Of a stretch of DNA of 64,000 nucleotides, positions 25,391 to 32,514 are shown in pieces. The notes below the pieces were generated by a model. The model was given only the letters and a program-made list of their open reading frames with translations. It made no database searches and was not told the DNA's origin. The position numbers and the translations under genes were made by a program. This DNA comes from an uncultured Spirochaetaceae bacterium (GTDB lineage: Bacteria > Spirochaetota > Spirochaetia > Sphaerochaetales > Sphaerochaetaceae). The stretch spans positions 1 to 64,000 of the forward strand of contig CALXLV010000030.1 of assembly GCA_944389295.1 (NCBI GenBank), read 5' to 3'. Each line of letters begins with the position of its first letter. Position 1 is the stretch's first letter.

Positions 25391-26683
25391 TCAGGCTTTC
25401 GTGACTGCCTCAACGGCACTGCGGAACGCGCTTCCGCGCTCAAATTCATTGGCGAAGTGTTCATCCGCATAGGCTCCGGGAGAAAGAAGTATTATCTCGG
25501 AGCTGTCTCTTTTTCCCCTGTGCTCCCGGGCTTTTCTGAAAGCGTCTCTTACCGCCTCCTCCATGCTGTCGAACGGGCCGCTGAATCTGATCTCCTCGTA
25601 GTGCAGCAGCGGAAGGAGCTTTTCTGTGAGACTCCCCGAGAGAAGCGTCACCGAGACAGCCTCGTCCAGAGGAGCCTCAAGCTCTGAGATATCTGTATGG
25701 CTCTTGTCCGTTCCTCCGAGGATGAGATGCACCGGCGTTCCTTTCATTCCCCGCATTGAGAAGGCGACTGAAAGCGGCAGGACCGATGATGAGTCATTTA
25801 TGAATGACACTCCGTCCTTCACTGCCACAAGCTCGAGCCTGTTCGGTATTCCCTTGTATCCTCTGAATGAGTCAGAGATATCCTTTGTCCTGAATCCCAT
25901 CGCCTTGATGCATTCCCATGCGAGCTCTGTTCCTGCGCCGTTTCTGAAAGGATTTCTGAGCGACGGATAGCCTTTCACCTTCGCTTTAGGAATAATGCCT
26001 GAGAAGAGCATCTTGCTCCGCAGGAAGCGGGGGATTATAAGACGGCGCACCCAAGGCCCGATGAACAGAGAGCCCTCTGATGTGATGTCGGAAGGGGAGG
26101 CTGGAATCGGAATCGTGTCCGTCACTCCGATGATGTCTATTCTCGGCCATGAGTATCCCAGCGAGGCCGCGGTGTCCTTTATCTGCCAGAGCGACATCTC
26201 TATCACGATCGCATCGTAGAGATGATCGTCATTCTCTATGTCTGAAAGGAGATGAAACGCCGAATATCCGATTCCCTCCGAGAATGCAGCTTTCACTCCG
26301 AGAGAGCAGAGCGCATCTGTCAGTGCTGAGGCGGTGCTCGTCTTGCCCTTCGCTCCGGCTATTATTATCTTTGTCATTCTCTCCGTTTTCGGATCAGTGA
26401 GAAGAGCCGCTATGTCGTTTGTGGTCTTTCTTGCCTTTTTCTTGATGGGATAAGGGATTGGAATTCCTGGAATCTTGACGACAAGGTCTGCATCCCCTGC
26501 CGATGATACCGCCTCCTCCCTGGTTATGAAACGCGCCCCCATCTGCTCAAGGCTGCGGATCACAGGTTCCGCGCTGCTGCCGGAAGGGCCTATGATCTCC
26601 ACTTCATGCCCGAGCTTGAGATAGTATTCTGCCGCTTCCGCACCGCCCCCGGATGCGCCAAGGCCAAGGATAAGGACTCTCAT
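25391..26683 (-). CDS. murD: UDP-N-acetylmuramoylalanine-D-glutamate ligase-like Mur ligase
   Basis: A 430-residue Mur ligase. The N-terminal Rossmann domain begins MRVLILGLGASGGGAEAAEYY. The ATP loop is IIAGAKGKTSTASAL near residue 110 (family norm GTNGKT, here with A and K substitutions). The central domain has VIEMSLWQIKD, where MurD has the ELSSFQL motif. The C-terminal domain contains PNRLELVAVKDGVSFINDSSSVLP and LILGGTDKS. The last two are close to MurD's HRxE and NDSKAT motifs. It would add D-Glu to UDP-MurNAc-Ala in peptidoglycan synthesis. It is convergent with the CsoR-like gene and alone, outside a dcw cluster. Confidence 0.85.
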   Translation of the reverse strand: MRVLILGLGASGGGAEAAEYYLKLGHEVEIIGPSGSSAEPVIRSLEQMGARFITREEAVSSAGDADLVVKIPGIPIPYPIKKKARKTTNDIAALLTDPKTERMTKIIIAGAKGKTSTASALTDALCSLGVKAAFSEGIGYSAFHLLSDIENDDHLYDAIVIEMSLWQIKDTAASLGYSWPRIDIIGVTDTIPIPASPSDITSEGSLFIGPWVRRLIIPRFLRSKMLFSGIIPKAKVKGYPSLRNPFRNGAGTELAWECIKAMGFRTKDISDSFRGYKGIPNRLELVAVKDGVSFINDSSSVLPLSVAFSMRGMKGTPVHLILGGTDKSHTDISELEAPLDEAVSVTLLSGSLTEKLLPLLHYEEIRFSGPFDSMEEAVRDAFRKAREHRGKRDSSEIILLSPGAYADEHFANEFERGSAFRSAVEAVTKA

Positions 26684-26743
26684 CGCTATGATTATAGAAT
26701 TATTTGCACTCTCTATAAAGAGAATTAGTTCTTCTCTTGCTAC

Positions 26744-26772
26744 TTGACAGCTGACACTGAAAAAAGCAGAAT
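26744..26772 (+). promoter_or_regulatory. Promoter of the COX24/mS38-type small gene
   Basis: TTGACA (26744-26749) and CAGAAT (26767-26772) separated by 17 bp, 42 bp before the start codon. Confidence 0.6.
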
Positions 26773-26814
26773 GAACCGGTAATTACACAAAATCCATGGA
26801 TAAGGAGCATTACT

Positions 26815-26904
26815 GTGCCTTGCGGAAAGAAAAGAAAGAAGCATAAGATAGCGACACACAAGAGAAAGAAAAGACTCAGAATGAACAGACATAAGAAGAA
26901 GTAA
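26815..26904 (+). CDS. 29-residue basic protein, AURKAIP1/COX24 (mS38) type
   Basis: GTG 26815 opens a 29-residue frame starting MPCGKKRKKHKIATHKRKK and ending NRHKKK, with GGAG at 26803-26806. Nearly every residue is Lys, Arg or His. The KRKKHKIATHKRKKRLRxNRHKKK pattern is that of the COX24/AURKAIP1 domain, which includes mitochondrial ribosomal protein mS38 and small bacterial proteins of spirochaetes and Bacteroidetes. A ribosome-associated role is therefore likely (inference). It has its own promoter (26744) and terminator (26930), so it is a separate highly compact transcription unit. Confidence 0.85.
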   Translation: MPCGKKRKKHKIATHKRKKRLRMNRHKKK

Positions 26905-26929
26905 TCTTCCTGTCTAGGCTATCTAAGGA

Positions 26930-26958
26930 GGACTGCCGGGTTCCGGCGGTCCTTTTTT
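26930..26958 (+). terminator. Terminator of the small basic protein gene
   Basis: GGAC-T-GCCGG pairs with CCGGC-G-GTCC over a short loop, then TTTTTT at 26953-26958. Confidence 0.9.
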
Positions 26959-27010
26959 GATGCTTCCGGCAGGCTTTCCGTCGGCTTCCCTGTATGTTAT
27001 CCTTCTCCGT

Positions 27011-27358
27011 ATGAGAATCTCGGGACTGCCGTTTGTATATATCTTTGAAAGTGATGATCCGGGCCGTGAGGCTGTTCTGAGGATAGGGGAGGAGAACGGA
27101 ATGACCGTTTATCGCTTTACCGTCAGAACTCCGCTTCTCATCCGCATGGGAGATGAGAATGACAGCCATGCCGATCTTTTCCTCGGCGGCAGATGGGAGA
27201 GTTTCTACGCTTCGCGCCGCTCGACTATGGGCATAGTTCCTGAAGTCGAGATACTCGAAAACAATAACAGGACGTCGCGGTACAGGATGACAATAAGAAT
27301 TCCATCTCCGTGCCCGGAGGAAATCAAAGCCAGAGCTGAAGGGCTCATTTTAGATTAG
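27011..27358 (+). CDS. Hypothetical protein
   Basis: A frame of 115 residues from ATG 27011, ending 1 bp before the convergent tcdA stop. Composition is protein-like (DPGREAVLRIGEENGM, HADLFLGGRWESFYASRRS, and TSRYRMTIRIPSPCPEE), but I recognise no family. No ribosome site precedes ATG 27011, whereas GGGGAGGAG lies just before an internal ATG at 27101, giving an 86-residue alternative. The absence of a competing gene on the other strand favours it being real. Confidence 0.5.
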   Translation: MRISGLPFVYIFESDDPGREAVLRIGEENGMTVYRFTVRTPLLIRMGDENDSHADLFLGGRWESFYASRRSTMGIVPEVEILENNNRTSRYRMTIRIPSPCPEEIKARAEGLILD

Positions 27359-28117
27359 CTATGCTTCTTTTCCGTCAAGAGTTCCTTCCGGAAGGAGTTT
27401 CCTGAGCGCTATATTCGCCAGCGTGATTCCGAATACAGCTGTCACAGACGGCAGTGAGCCGAGCACCGCGTGCTTGCGTCCTGTATCCATCTTCTCGGCT
27501 TCCGGATCATCTTCCGGCTTGATGTAGCTGAAGTTTACTTTTTCAGGCGAGAATACCACCGTTATTCCTTTGCCGACGCCTCTCTTCCGTAGCTGCGAGC
27601 GCACCTGTCTTGCAAGCGGGCATCCCCAGGTGTCGAAAAGATCACCTTCTCTTATCAGGCTGAGATTCCTTCTCAGTGCCGCTCCCATCGATGATGCTAC
27701 CGGGACGCCTTCTCTGTATGCGGCTTCCAGAAGGGAGACTTTCGGCCCGACGCTGTCGATACAGTCGAGAACCATGTCTGTATCGCTGGTAAGGATATTC
27801 AGGTTATTATCAGAGAGAAATACAGGATAGTCCTCAACGATGCACTCCGGATTGATGTCGAGGATTCTCTCTTTCATCACCTCTGTCTTGAGTCTGCCGA
27901 CAGTGGAGTGCAGCGCTATTATCTGACGGTTGATATTGCTCTCTGCCACAGTGTCAAAATCGAGAATCCTTATCCTTCCGATGCCTGAGCGTGCAAGCAT
28001 CTCTACAGCATATCCGCCGACGGCTCCGATTCCTGCTACAGAAACTGTTTTTCGTGAGAGAAGCTCCACATTCTCCTCTCCTATGAATCTCGCTATTCTC
28101 TGAAACTGTGCCTTCAT
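27359..28117 (-). CDS. tcdA: TcdA-type tRNA threonylcarbamoyladenosine dehydratase
   Basis: A 252-residue ThiF/E1-like protein. The nucleotide-binding start VSVAGIGAVGGYAVEMLARSG is near residue 25. RILDFDTVAESNINRQI near residue 50 carries the Asp and Arg of the adenylation site, and DCIDSVGPKVSLLEAAY near residue 115 follows. This combination is that of TcdA (CsdL/YgdL), which cyclises t6A to ct6A at tRNA position 37 with ATP. It overlaps the upstream TatD-like gene by 4 bp. Other E1-like proteins (MoeB, ThiF) usually carry zinc CxxC motifs, not seen here. Confidence 0.87.
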   Translation of the reverse strand: MKAQFQRIARFIGEENVELLSRKTVSVAGIGAVGGYAVEMLARSGIGRIRILDFDTVAESNINRQIIALHSTVGRLKTEVMKERILDINPECIVEDYPVFLSDNNLNILTSDTDMVLDCIDSVGPKVSLLEAAYREGVPVASSMGAALRRNLSLIREGDLFDTWGCPLARQVRSQLRKRGVGKGITVVFSPEKVNFSYIKPEDDPEAEKMDTGRKHAVLGSLPSVTAVFGITLANIALRKLLPEGTLDGKEA

Positions 28118-28728
28118 CCAAGCAGCTCCTGCATTATCATCACCGTTCTTTTCTCTACGTCGATTCCCGTCATCTCAGATAATCTCGCATTCCACTCAGA
28201 GAGCGTTCTTCTCTGGTCCTCTCCCGTCATCATGTCTGTTTCCGTTACAAACGGGAGTGCAAGAAGCGATCGGAAACTCTTTGTCCTCTCCGCTCTGGGA
28301 GAGAGTGAGATGACAGCGCCGAGGGATATGAGCTCTCTGGCGGTTTCCGCAGAACCGGTGAAACCATGTATCAGAATTTTCCTGTGGCCCGATGTCCTGA
28401 GTATCTCCGCTGCCGTATGATATTCTTTCACAATATGGATGACTGCTGCTCTTCCGTACTCCCGTGCGATGCTGAGCGCGGCAGCGAATATCTTTTTCTG
28501 CTCTTCCATGCCGCCATAGCGTCTGTCCAGCCCGATCTCGCCGATATGGAATCCTTCCGCAGCGGCTTTCCGGAGTATGCAGAGGTCAGGCTGCATCCCT
28601 CCCTCTGCTATTGATCCCAGCGCTCTGTGCGGGAAGGGGAGGAGTGTCTCATATTCGTCCGTGGATGCCGAAGCCACGAATGCATCTTCTGTAAATTCCC
28701 CTGCATGGGCATGTGCATCGAAAGCCAT
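28114..28728 (-). CDS. TatD-family metal-dependent hydrolase, short form
   Basis: A 204-residue TIM-barrel hydrolase fragment-like protein. The first metal motif is DAHAHAGE at residues 4-11, the second glutamate is in FHIGEIGLD, and later histidines are in VIHIVKEYH and ILIHGFTGS; a late FVTETDMM supplies an aspartate. TatD proteins are magnesium-dependent DNases, normally about 255 residues. Here the segment between the first motif and GEIGLD is about 40 residues shorter, so activity is uncertain. It is translationally coupled to tcdA by a 4-bp overlap. Confidence 0.75.
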   Translation of the reverse strand: MAFDAHAHAGEFTEDAFVASASTDEYETLLPFPHRALGSIAEGGMQPDLCILRKAAAEGFHIGEIGLDRRYGGMEEQKKIFAAALSIAREYGRAAVIHIVKEYHTAAEILRTSGHRKILIHGFTGSAETARELISLGAVISLSPRAERTKSFRSLLALPFVTETDMMTGEDQRRTLSEWNARLSEMTGIDVEKRTVMIMQELLG

Positions 28729-28884
28729 GGCAGAATTCTAATTCTTATGTTTCCTTTTTTCCACATCCACGGATTTCAGGTGATGCCTTATACTTGAATG
28801 CAAAGACTTTTTTAATATGAACAGCGAAGGAAGAGAGTACACAACATAAAGTATCAAGCAGAACAGACAGCACTGAATCTTGCA

Positions 28885-29034
28885 GTTTGCTCCACGAGTG
28901 TGGAGATGTTTCTCTAATTATGGCTCTACTACGGTATCAGCCTCGGTTTGCTCCACGGGTGTGGAGATGTTTCCGAAAGAGAACCAATCCCTCCAGACCA
29001 GGCTGAGTTTGCTCCACGGGTGTGGAGAATTTTT
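28885..29034 (+). CRISPR. CRISPR remnant A: three 28-bp repeats, two 33-bp spacers, no cas genes
   Basis: Repeats begin GTTTGCTCCACG and end GTGGAGATGTTTC, at 28885-28912, 28946-28973 and 29007-29034, with a constant 61-bp period. The first has CGAGTG and the others CGGGTG at the centre; the third is degenerate at its 3' end. The internal TCCAC/GTGGA arms form a hairpin. Repeat length and 61-bp period resemble type I-E. The 28741-28884 stretch upstream is AT-rich and may be leader or plain spacer. No cas gene lies within the window. Confidence 0.85.
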
Positions 29035-29056
29035 CTGCTGCAGATTTATCCTGCAT

Positions 29057-29085
29057 TTGACTTTTCCTAAGAGCATGGCAATAAT
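29057..29085 (+). promoter_or_regulatory. Promoter for antisense antitoxin RNA
   Basis: TTGACT (29057-29062), a 17-bp spacer and AATAAT (29080-29085) form a near-consensus promoter. Nothing protein-coding lies downstream on this strand before the hairpin and the antisense of the toxin gene. Transcription would begin near 29092. Confidence 0.7.
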
Positions 29086-29091
29086 GAAGAT

Positions 29092-29180
29092 AGAAAGGGT
29101 GCTGCAAACAAGCGGCGTGCCCCTGAAAACTAAACGATCAACGGACCGCTAAGAGCTTTGAGAGGGCTTAGCGGTCGTTG
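29092..29180 (+). ncRNA. Putative type I antitoxin RNA
   Basis: Expected transcript from the promoter at 29057 to the hairpin at 29139-29180. Its 3' part is complementary to the last codons, stop and 3' end of the toxin mRNA from the minus strand. This convergent, 3'-overlapping layout is that of txpA/RatA-type type I toxin-antitoxin pairs. The ends are estimates. It may run further through the toxin gene if the hairpin terminates poorly. Confidence 0.55.
29139..29180. terminator. Bidirectional hairpin shared by toxin mRNA and antisense RNA
   Basis: About 14 paired bases (arms 29139-29153 and 29167-29180, one bulged G) built on GACCGCTAAG and CTTAGCGGTC. T-rich bases follow on the plus strand (TGTTTTAT) and on the minus strand (TTGATCGTTTAGTTTTC). 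The toxin stop codon and last codons lie within one arm, as is common in these loci. Confidence 0.65.
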
Positions 29181-29248
29181 TGTTTTATAAGAGCCATTAC
29201 TACTGTCACGCTGGTTAGAACCACCATGACTATTTCATATGCGCTCAT
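29168..29248 (-). CDS. Holin-like type I toxin, 26 residues
   Basis: The minus strand encodes a 26-residue peptide opening MSAYEIVMVVLTSVTVVMAL and ending IKHNDR. A short S/T-x-YE start, one membrane-spanning segment and a basic, Asn/Asp-rich tail are the hallmark of the putative holin-like toxin (Hol_Tox/TxpA-BsrG-like) family. Such peptides insert into the membrane. AAGGGTG precedes the ATG. A minus-strand promoter (29368-29396) gives a leader of about 110 nt with several GC-rich hairpins, one (GGATAA with TTATCC) next to the ribosome site. An opposing promoter at 29057 supplies antisense RNA. The module lies between the two CRISPR remnants. It is too short for ordinary gene callers. Confidence 0.75.
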   Translation of the reverse strand: MSAYEIVMVVLTSVTVVMALIKHNDR

Positions 29249-29367
29249 AGCTATCACACCCTTTATCCACTTCGCCTTGGATAAGGCTCTATGTCATCGG
29301 GAGGCTTCGCCTCTCCTCCCGCTAGGAGGGACAACGCCGCTTGCCGTGCTTTACAGCACCCGCTGCC

Positions 29368-29396
29368 ATTATATCGGGCCTTTTTGCTGTTGTGAA
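29368..29396 (-). promoter_or_regulatory. Promoter of the toxin gene
   Basis: On the minus strand TTCACA (29391-29396) and a perfect TATAAT (29368-29373) are separated by 17 bp. Predicted start near 29361, followed by a structured untranslated leader down to 29249 (arms such as GTGCT/AGCAC, CCTCC/GGAGG and GAGGC/GCCTC). Confidence 0.75.
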
Positions 29397-29463
29397 GTTA
29401 AGGCAAATTGGCTATGAAGTCAGCAGCATGAGATTTTTATGACCAAGATCAAAACTGGTTTTA

Positions 29464-29554
29464 GTTTGCTCTACGCATGTGGAGATGTTTCTTTCCATGC
29501 CTCATCCATAACTAGCAGGGTAGGTCCGGCTCCACATGCTGTGGAAAACTTTTC
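29464..29554 (+). CRISPR. CRISPR remnant B: one good and one decayed repeat around a 33-bp spacer
   Basis: A repeat at 29464-29491 differs from remnant A only in the centre (CTACGCATG). A clearly decayed copy follows near 29525-29554, with CTCCAC and TGTGGA arms retained but a changed start and end. The distance between them keeps the 61-bp period. About 430 bp carrying the toxin-antitoxin locus separate it from remnant A. The rest of 29555-29668 is AT-rich with no gene. Confidence 0.7.
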
Positions 29555-29668
29555 AATTGAAAAAGACAGCGGTGTTTAACTTTCAGAGCTAATGTGAGAT
29601 GATTCCGTTCACTTCTTTTCCTTTTATAGATAATCCATCACGACATATAAGATTATTCTGTTTAATCC

Positions 29669-29697
29669 TTGACCCTCTTCCTCCGATCTGATATAAA
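29669..29697 (+). promoter_or_regulatory. Promoter of the rpsF-ssb-rpsR-rplI operon
   Basis: TTGACC (29669-29674), a 17-bp spacer and TATAAA (29692-29697). Start expected near 29704, giving a leader of about 54 nt. Confidence 0.8.
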
Positions 29698-29711
29698 CAG
29701 ATGACCTCTTT

Positions 29712-29731
29712 ATCCGGGCGTATGCTCGGAT
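29712..29731 (+). promoter_or_regulatory. Leader hairpin before rpsF, possible S6-S18 autoregulatory element
   Basis: ATCCGGGC (29712-29719) pairs with GCTCGGAT (29724-29731) over a GTAT loop, within the rpsF leader. In many bacteria the S6:S18 complex binds a CCG-containing hairpin in this place to repress the operon. Position and CCG fit, but I cannot confirm the family motif. Confidence 0.4.
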
Positions 29732-29757
29732 CGAATCTTAGTCCACAAGGAGGAACC

Positions 29758-30045
29758 ATGATCGCGAATTATGAGTTCACAGTCATCTTCGACGCAGACG
29801 AAGAAAAGACAAAGTCAGGTCTTGAGCTTGTTAAGAGCACCTTCGAGCGCTTTGGCGCAGAGATAGAGAAGGAAGAGGATCTTGGCGTAAGGACACTTGC
29901 CTACACAATCCACAAGCAGGATAAGGGCCACTATGTCTACTTCGAGCTTAAGGCTGACACAGCGACGATCGGACAGATGAACAACATCTTCCAGCTTTCG
30001 ACGCTTGTCCTCAAGTTCCTGTTCGTAAATCCCGAAAGGAAATAA
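29758..30045 (+). CDS. rpsF: 30S ribosomal protein S6
   Basis: A 95-residue S6 with the family start NYEFTVIFDADEEKTKSGLE and the RTLAYTIHKQDKGHYVYFELKAD strand region near residues 45-70. It binds 16S rRNA with S18 on the platform of the small subunit. AAGGAGG at 29748-29754 serves ATG 29758; the longer frame from 29701 would begin in the leader. First gene of the operon with ssb and rpsR, the standard bacterial order. Confidence 0.97.
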   Translation: MIANYEFTVIFDADEEKTKSGLELVKSTFERFGAEIEKEEDLGVRTLAYTIHKQDKGHYVYFELKADTATIGQMNNIFQLSTLVLKFLFVNPERK

Positions 30046-30054
30046 GGATAGCCT

Positions 30055-30537
30055 ATGGCTTCGGATGTCAATGTCGTAGTCCTCGTAGGGCGTCTCACCC
30101 GCGACTGCAATCTTAGATACACAAACAATGGCACACCCATCATCTCTTTTTCGATCGCCGTCAACAAAGCAAAGAGGAACAGCGACGGCTCGTGGGGTGA
30201 TGAGCCTCTCTTCATAGATTGCGTCTACTTTGCCAGCAATGCCCAGAATATAAGCCAGTATCTTCTCAAGGGAAGGCAGGTTGCCGTTCAGGGCGAGCTG
30301 AGGCAGTCTAAATGGACGTCTCAGGATGGACAGCCGAGATCGAGGCTTGAAGTTGCCGTCAATACGCTTTCCCTGCTCTCATCCGGGCAGGGGCAGACTG
30401 CTGGGGGAGGATTCAGCCAGCAGTACTCGTCACAGCGTCCCGTTCAGCAGAGCGAGCCTGTGCAGATGCCCGCGCATCAGCAGGAAGCTCCGATTGCGGG
30501 GCCGGAATCATTCGAGGATGATTCCATACCATTCTGA
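30055..30537 (+). CDS. ssb: Single-stranded DNA-binding protein
   Basis: A 160-residue SSB. Residues 1-110 form the OB fold (VVLVGRLTRDCNLRYTNNGTPIISFSIAVN, then FIDCVYFASNAQNISQYLLKGRQVAVQGELR). A glutamine- and serine-rich linker follows, and the tail ends FEDDSIPF, the conserved acidic tip that recruits repair and replication proteins. It coats single-stranded DNA as a tetramer. The location between rpsF and rpsR is the usual one. Confidence 0.97.
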   Translation: MASDVNVVVLVGRLTRDCNLRYTNNGTPIISFSIAVNKAKRNSDGSWGDEPLFIDCVYFASNAQNISQYLLKGRQVAVQGELRQSKWTSQDGQPRSRLEVAVNTLSLLSSGQGQTAGGGFSQQYSSQRPVQQSEPVQMPAHQQEAPIAGPESFEDDSIPF

Positions 30538-30552
30538 CAAGGAGTCTTTGAA

Positions 30553-30831
30553 ATGCGTGAAGATACTGAATTTACTGAGAAGGATGGCGCGCTCAAGGAT
30601 AGCAAGATTGGCGCAAGGAAGCTCGGCTTCAAGAAGAGGGTCTGCGAGTTCTGCCAGGGTGCAGCTCCTGCTGACTACAAGAATCCGGATATGCTCCGCC
30701 GCTACATCACAGAGCGCGGCAAAATCCTTCCTGCCCGCATAACGGGCACATGCGCAAAGCACCAGAGAGCTCTCAACAGAGAGATCAAGAGGGCAAGGGT
30801 GCTCGCATATCTTCCTTTCGAGAAGAAGTGA
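30553..30831 (+). CDS. rpsR: 30S ribosomal protein S18
   Basis: A 92-residue S18. After an acidic N-terminal extension of about 25 residues comes the core [54 protein letters not shown] in family order (positions about 29-82). Four cysteines form a possible zinc-binding C+ type, including the CxxC at CEFC. It partners S6 on the small-subunit platform. Confidence 0.97.
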   Translation: MREDTEFTEKDGALKDSKIGARKLGFKKRVCEFCQGAAPADYKNPDMLRRYITERGKILPARITGTCAKHQRALNREIKRARVLAYLPFEKK

Positions 30832-30833
30832 TT

Positions 30834-31802
30834 ATGGAGAGAGGAAAAGGAGCTTTAGCGGGAGAAGCCGTGCTGCTTCTTGCGGCGAGCCTGGTGCTCT
30901 ACCGCATGGATCTGGCGATGCTTGTGTTCCCTGCTCCTCTTCTTCTGTTTTCCATTCACGGAGGGAGGAAGGCTGCCTCTCTCCTTGTCGCGGCTGGCTT
31001 TGTACTTGCGGTTATCACCGATCTGGTTGCCGTGGGGATGCCGTCGGGCAGGGAAAGCATGGTATTCTTCCTCATCAGCATGTTTATTCCCCTGTCGCTG
31101 TCAGCGGCTGGGATAATCTGGCTTGGAACGGAGGGAAGGGGGCTGCTGCCGCGTCTTTTTCTGACGATGGCTCCGGCTCTTGTATTCGCCGCCGTTCTCG
31201 CTGTGTTCATCGGTACTGATAGGGCGCTCCTTGAATCGATCATAAGTCTATTTCAGGATGCGTTTGCCGCAATGCTCGGCCCGGTTATGAGCGCTGTATT
31301 CCCGGGGCTTGATGTAGGCTTCATTGCTTATGTCGCGCTTCTGGCTGCAGCTTCGCTTATATTTCCGGTACTGCTATGCGGCATCTGTGCAGGCTGCTTC
31401 ATCTTTGAATCTGTCCTGCATTCAAGAGAAAGCATGTGGGAAGAAAAGGTCATGCGCTTCGAGTATCCCTCGAACGCTGTCTGGGGCTTCATAGCATCAT
31501 GGGCTCTGGTGCTTCTTCTCCGCTTTGTATCGGTACCTATGCTGCTTGAGATAGCGGCGCTGAACTTGGCAACCGTATGGGCTGTCATATATGCCATCGA
31601 GGGATTCTCGGTCATATTCGCCCATATAAGGAAGCGCTGGGAGCATGTGAGAAGCATGACCGTTCTCATTCTGCTCATGGTGATAGGCCTCTTTGTCCCT
31701 GGGATAAATCTCATAGTTCTCATCGGCCTTCCTCTTCTGGGGGTCTTTGAGACATTCTTCGACCTGAAGAGAATAGGAGCAGGAAATGAAGATTATTCTT
31801 AA
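30834..31802 (+). CDS. DUF2232/YybS-like integral membrane protein
   Basis: A 322-residue protein with about eight hydrophobic segments and short charged loops. It sits between rpsR and rplI, where many bacteria carry a DUF2232 (YybS-like) membrane protein. The pattern and position support that family, but its role is not established. ATG 30834, 2 bp after rpsR, is used; the longer frame from 30750 would overlap rpsR. It overlaps rplI by 17 bp, indicating coupled translation. Confidence 0.75.
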   Translation: MERGKGALAGEAVLLLAASLVLYRMDLAMLVFPAPLLLFSIHGGRKAASLLVAAGFVLAVITDLVAVGMPSGRESMVFFLISMFIPLSLSAAGIIWLGTEGRGLLPRLFLTMAPALVFAAVLAVFIGTDRALLESIISLFQDAFAAMLGPVMSAVFPGLDVGFIAYVALLAAASLIFPVLLCGICAGCFIFESVLHSRESMWEEKVMRFEYPSNAVWGFIASWALVLLLRFVSVPMLLEIAALNLATVWAVIYAIEGFSVIFAHIRKRWEHVRSMTVLILLMVIGLFVPGINLIVLIGLPLLGVFETFFDLKRIGAGNEDYS

Positions 31803-32397
31803 TCAGGATGTCGTGCACCTCGGAGAAGAGGGCGATGTCGTAGAGGTAAAGGACGGATACGCCCGCAACTACCTCCTGCCTACAAAGGCTGCGGTTGTCT
31901 ACAACAAGGCTAATGCCGCGATGTTCAAGTCACGCGCTGCGGCAATTGAGAAGAGAAAGGCCGAGAAGAGGGCTGCATCTGCTTCCCTCAAGGAGAAGCT
32001 CGACGGAGTCGTCCTCGAGATCACAGTGCCGGCCGGCGAGTCCGGAAAGCTCTTCGGTTCTGTCACTTCCTCCATGGTTCAGACAGAGCTCCAGAAGCTC
32101 GGCTTCGAGATCGAGAGGAAGAAGATAGAGGTTGCCACTCATGCGATCAAGATGACAGGCACATACACTGTCGTCATCCATCTCTATGAGAACGATCTTT
32201 CTCACATCAAGCTCATCGTCCTCTCCGAGGCTGAGAAGCTTGCAGCTGAAAAAGCTAAGGCTGAGGCGGAGGCAAAGGCTCAGGCGGAAGCTGAGGCCGC
32301 TGCCGCTGAGGAAGCTGCTGCCGCAGAGTCAGCTGAGACTGCATCTGAGGAGCCTGCTGCTGAGGCAGAGCAGACAGAGGCAGCGGAAGAGAACTGA
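31786..32397 (+). CDS. rplI: 50S ribosomal protein L9 with Ala/Glu-rich tail
   Basis: A 203-residue L9. The N-terminal domain has the signature MKIILNQDVVHLGEEGDVVEVKDGYARNYLLP; the long helix and C-terminal domain end near residue 148. The remaining 55 residues are a low-complexity tail of Ala, Glu and Lys repeats beginning AEKLAAEKAKAEAEAKAQ, absent from the usual 150-residue protein. L9 contacts 23S rRNA and helps keep the reading frame. The start lies inside the end of the membrane-protein gene. Confidence 0.96.
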   Translation: MKIILNQDVVHLGEEGDVVEVKDGYARNYLLPTKAAVVYNKANAAMFKSRAAAIEKRKAEKRAASASLKEKLDGVVLEITVPAGESGKLFGSVTSSMVQTELQKLGFEIERKKIEVATHAIKMTGTYTVVIHLYENDLSHIKLIVLSEAEKLAAEKAKAEAEAKAQAEAEAAAAEEAAAAESAETASEEPAAEAEQTEAAEEN

Positions 32398-32417
32398 TTC
32401 CAGCTGTATTCAGCATG

Positions 32418-32448
32418 AGGGCTGTTCCTGCGGGAGCGGCCCTTTTTT
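32418..32448 (+). terminator. Terminator of the rpsF-rplI operon
   Basis: GGGCTGTTCC pairs with GGAGCGGCCC over a TGCG loop (two G-T pairs), followed by TTTTTT. Confidence 0.9.
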
Positions 32449-32514
32449 CATCTCTTCATCCTCTCTGATTGTCTCTGACCGTCCTTTGCCTTATCATATG
32501 AAGCCGGAGCCGAA

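Noticed and set aside
29036-29463. Additional CRISPR repeats between the two remnants
   Set aside because: No further copy of the TCCAC/GTGGA repeat is present; the hairpins there belong to the toxin leader and shared terminator.
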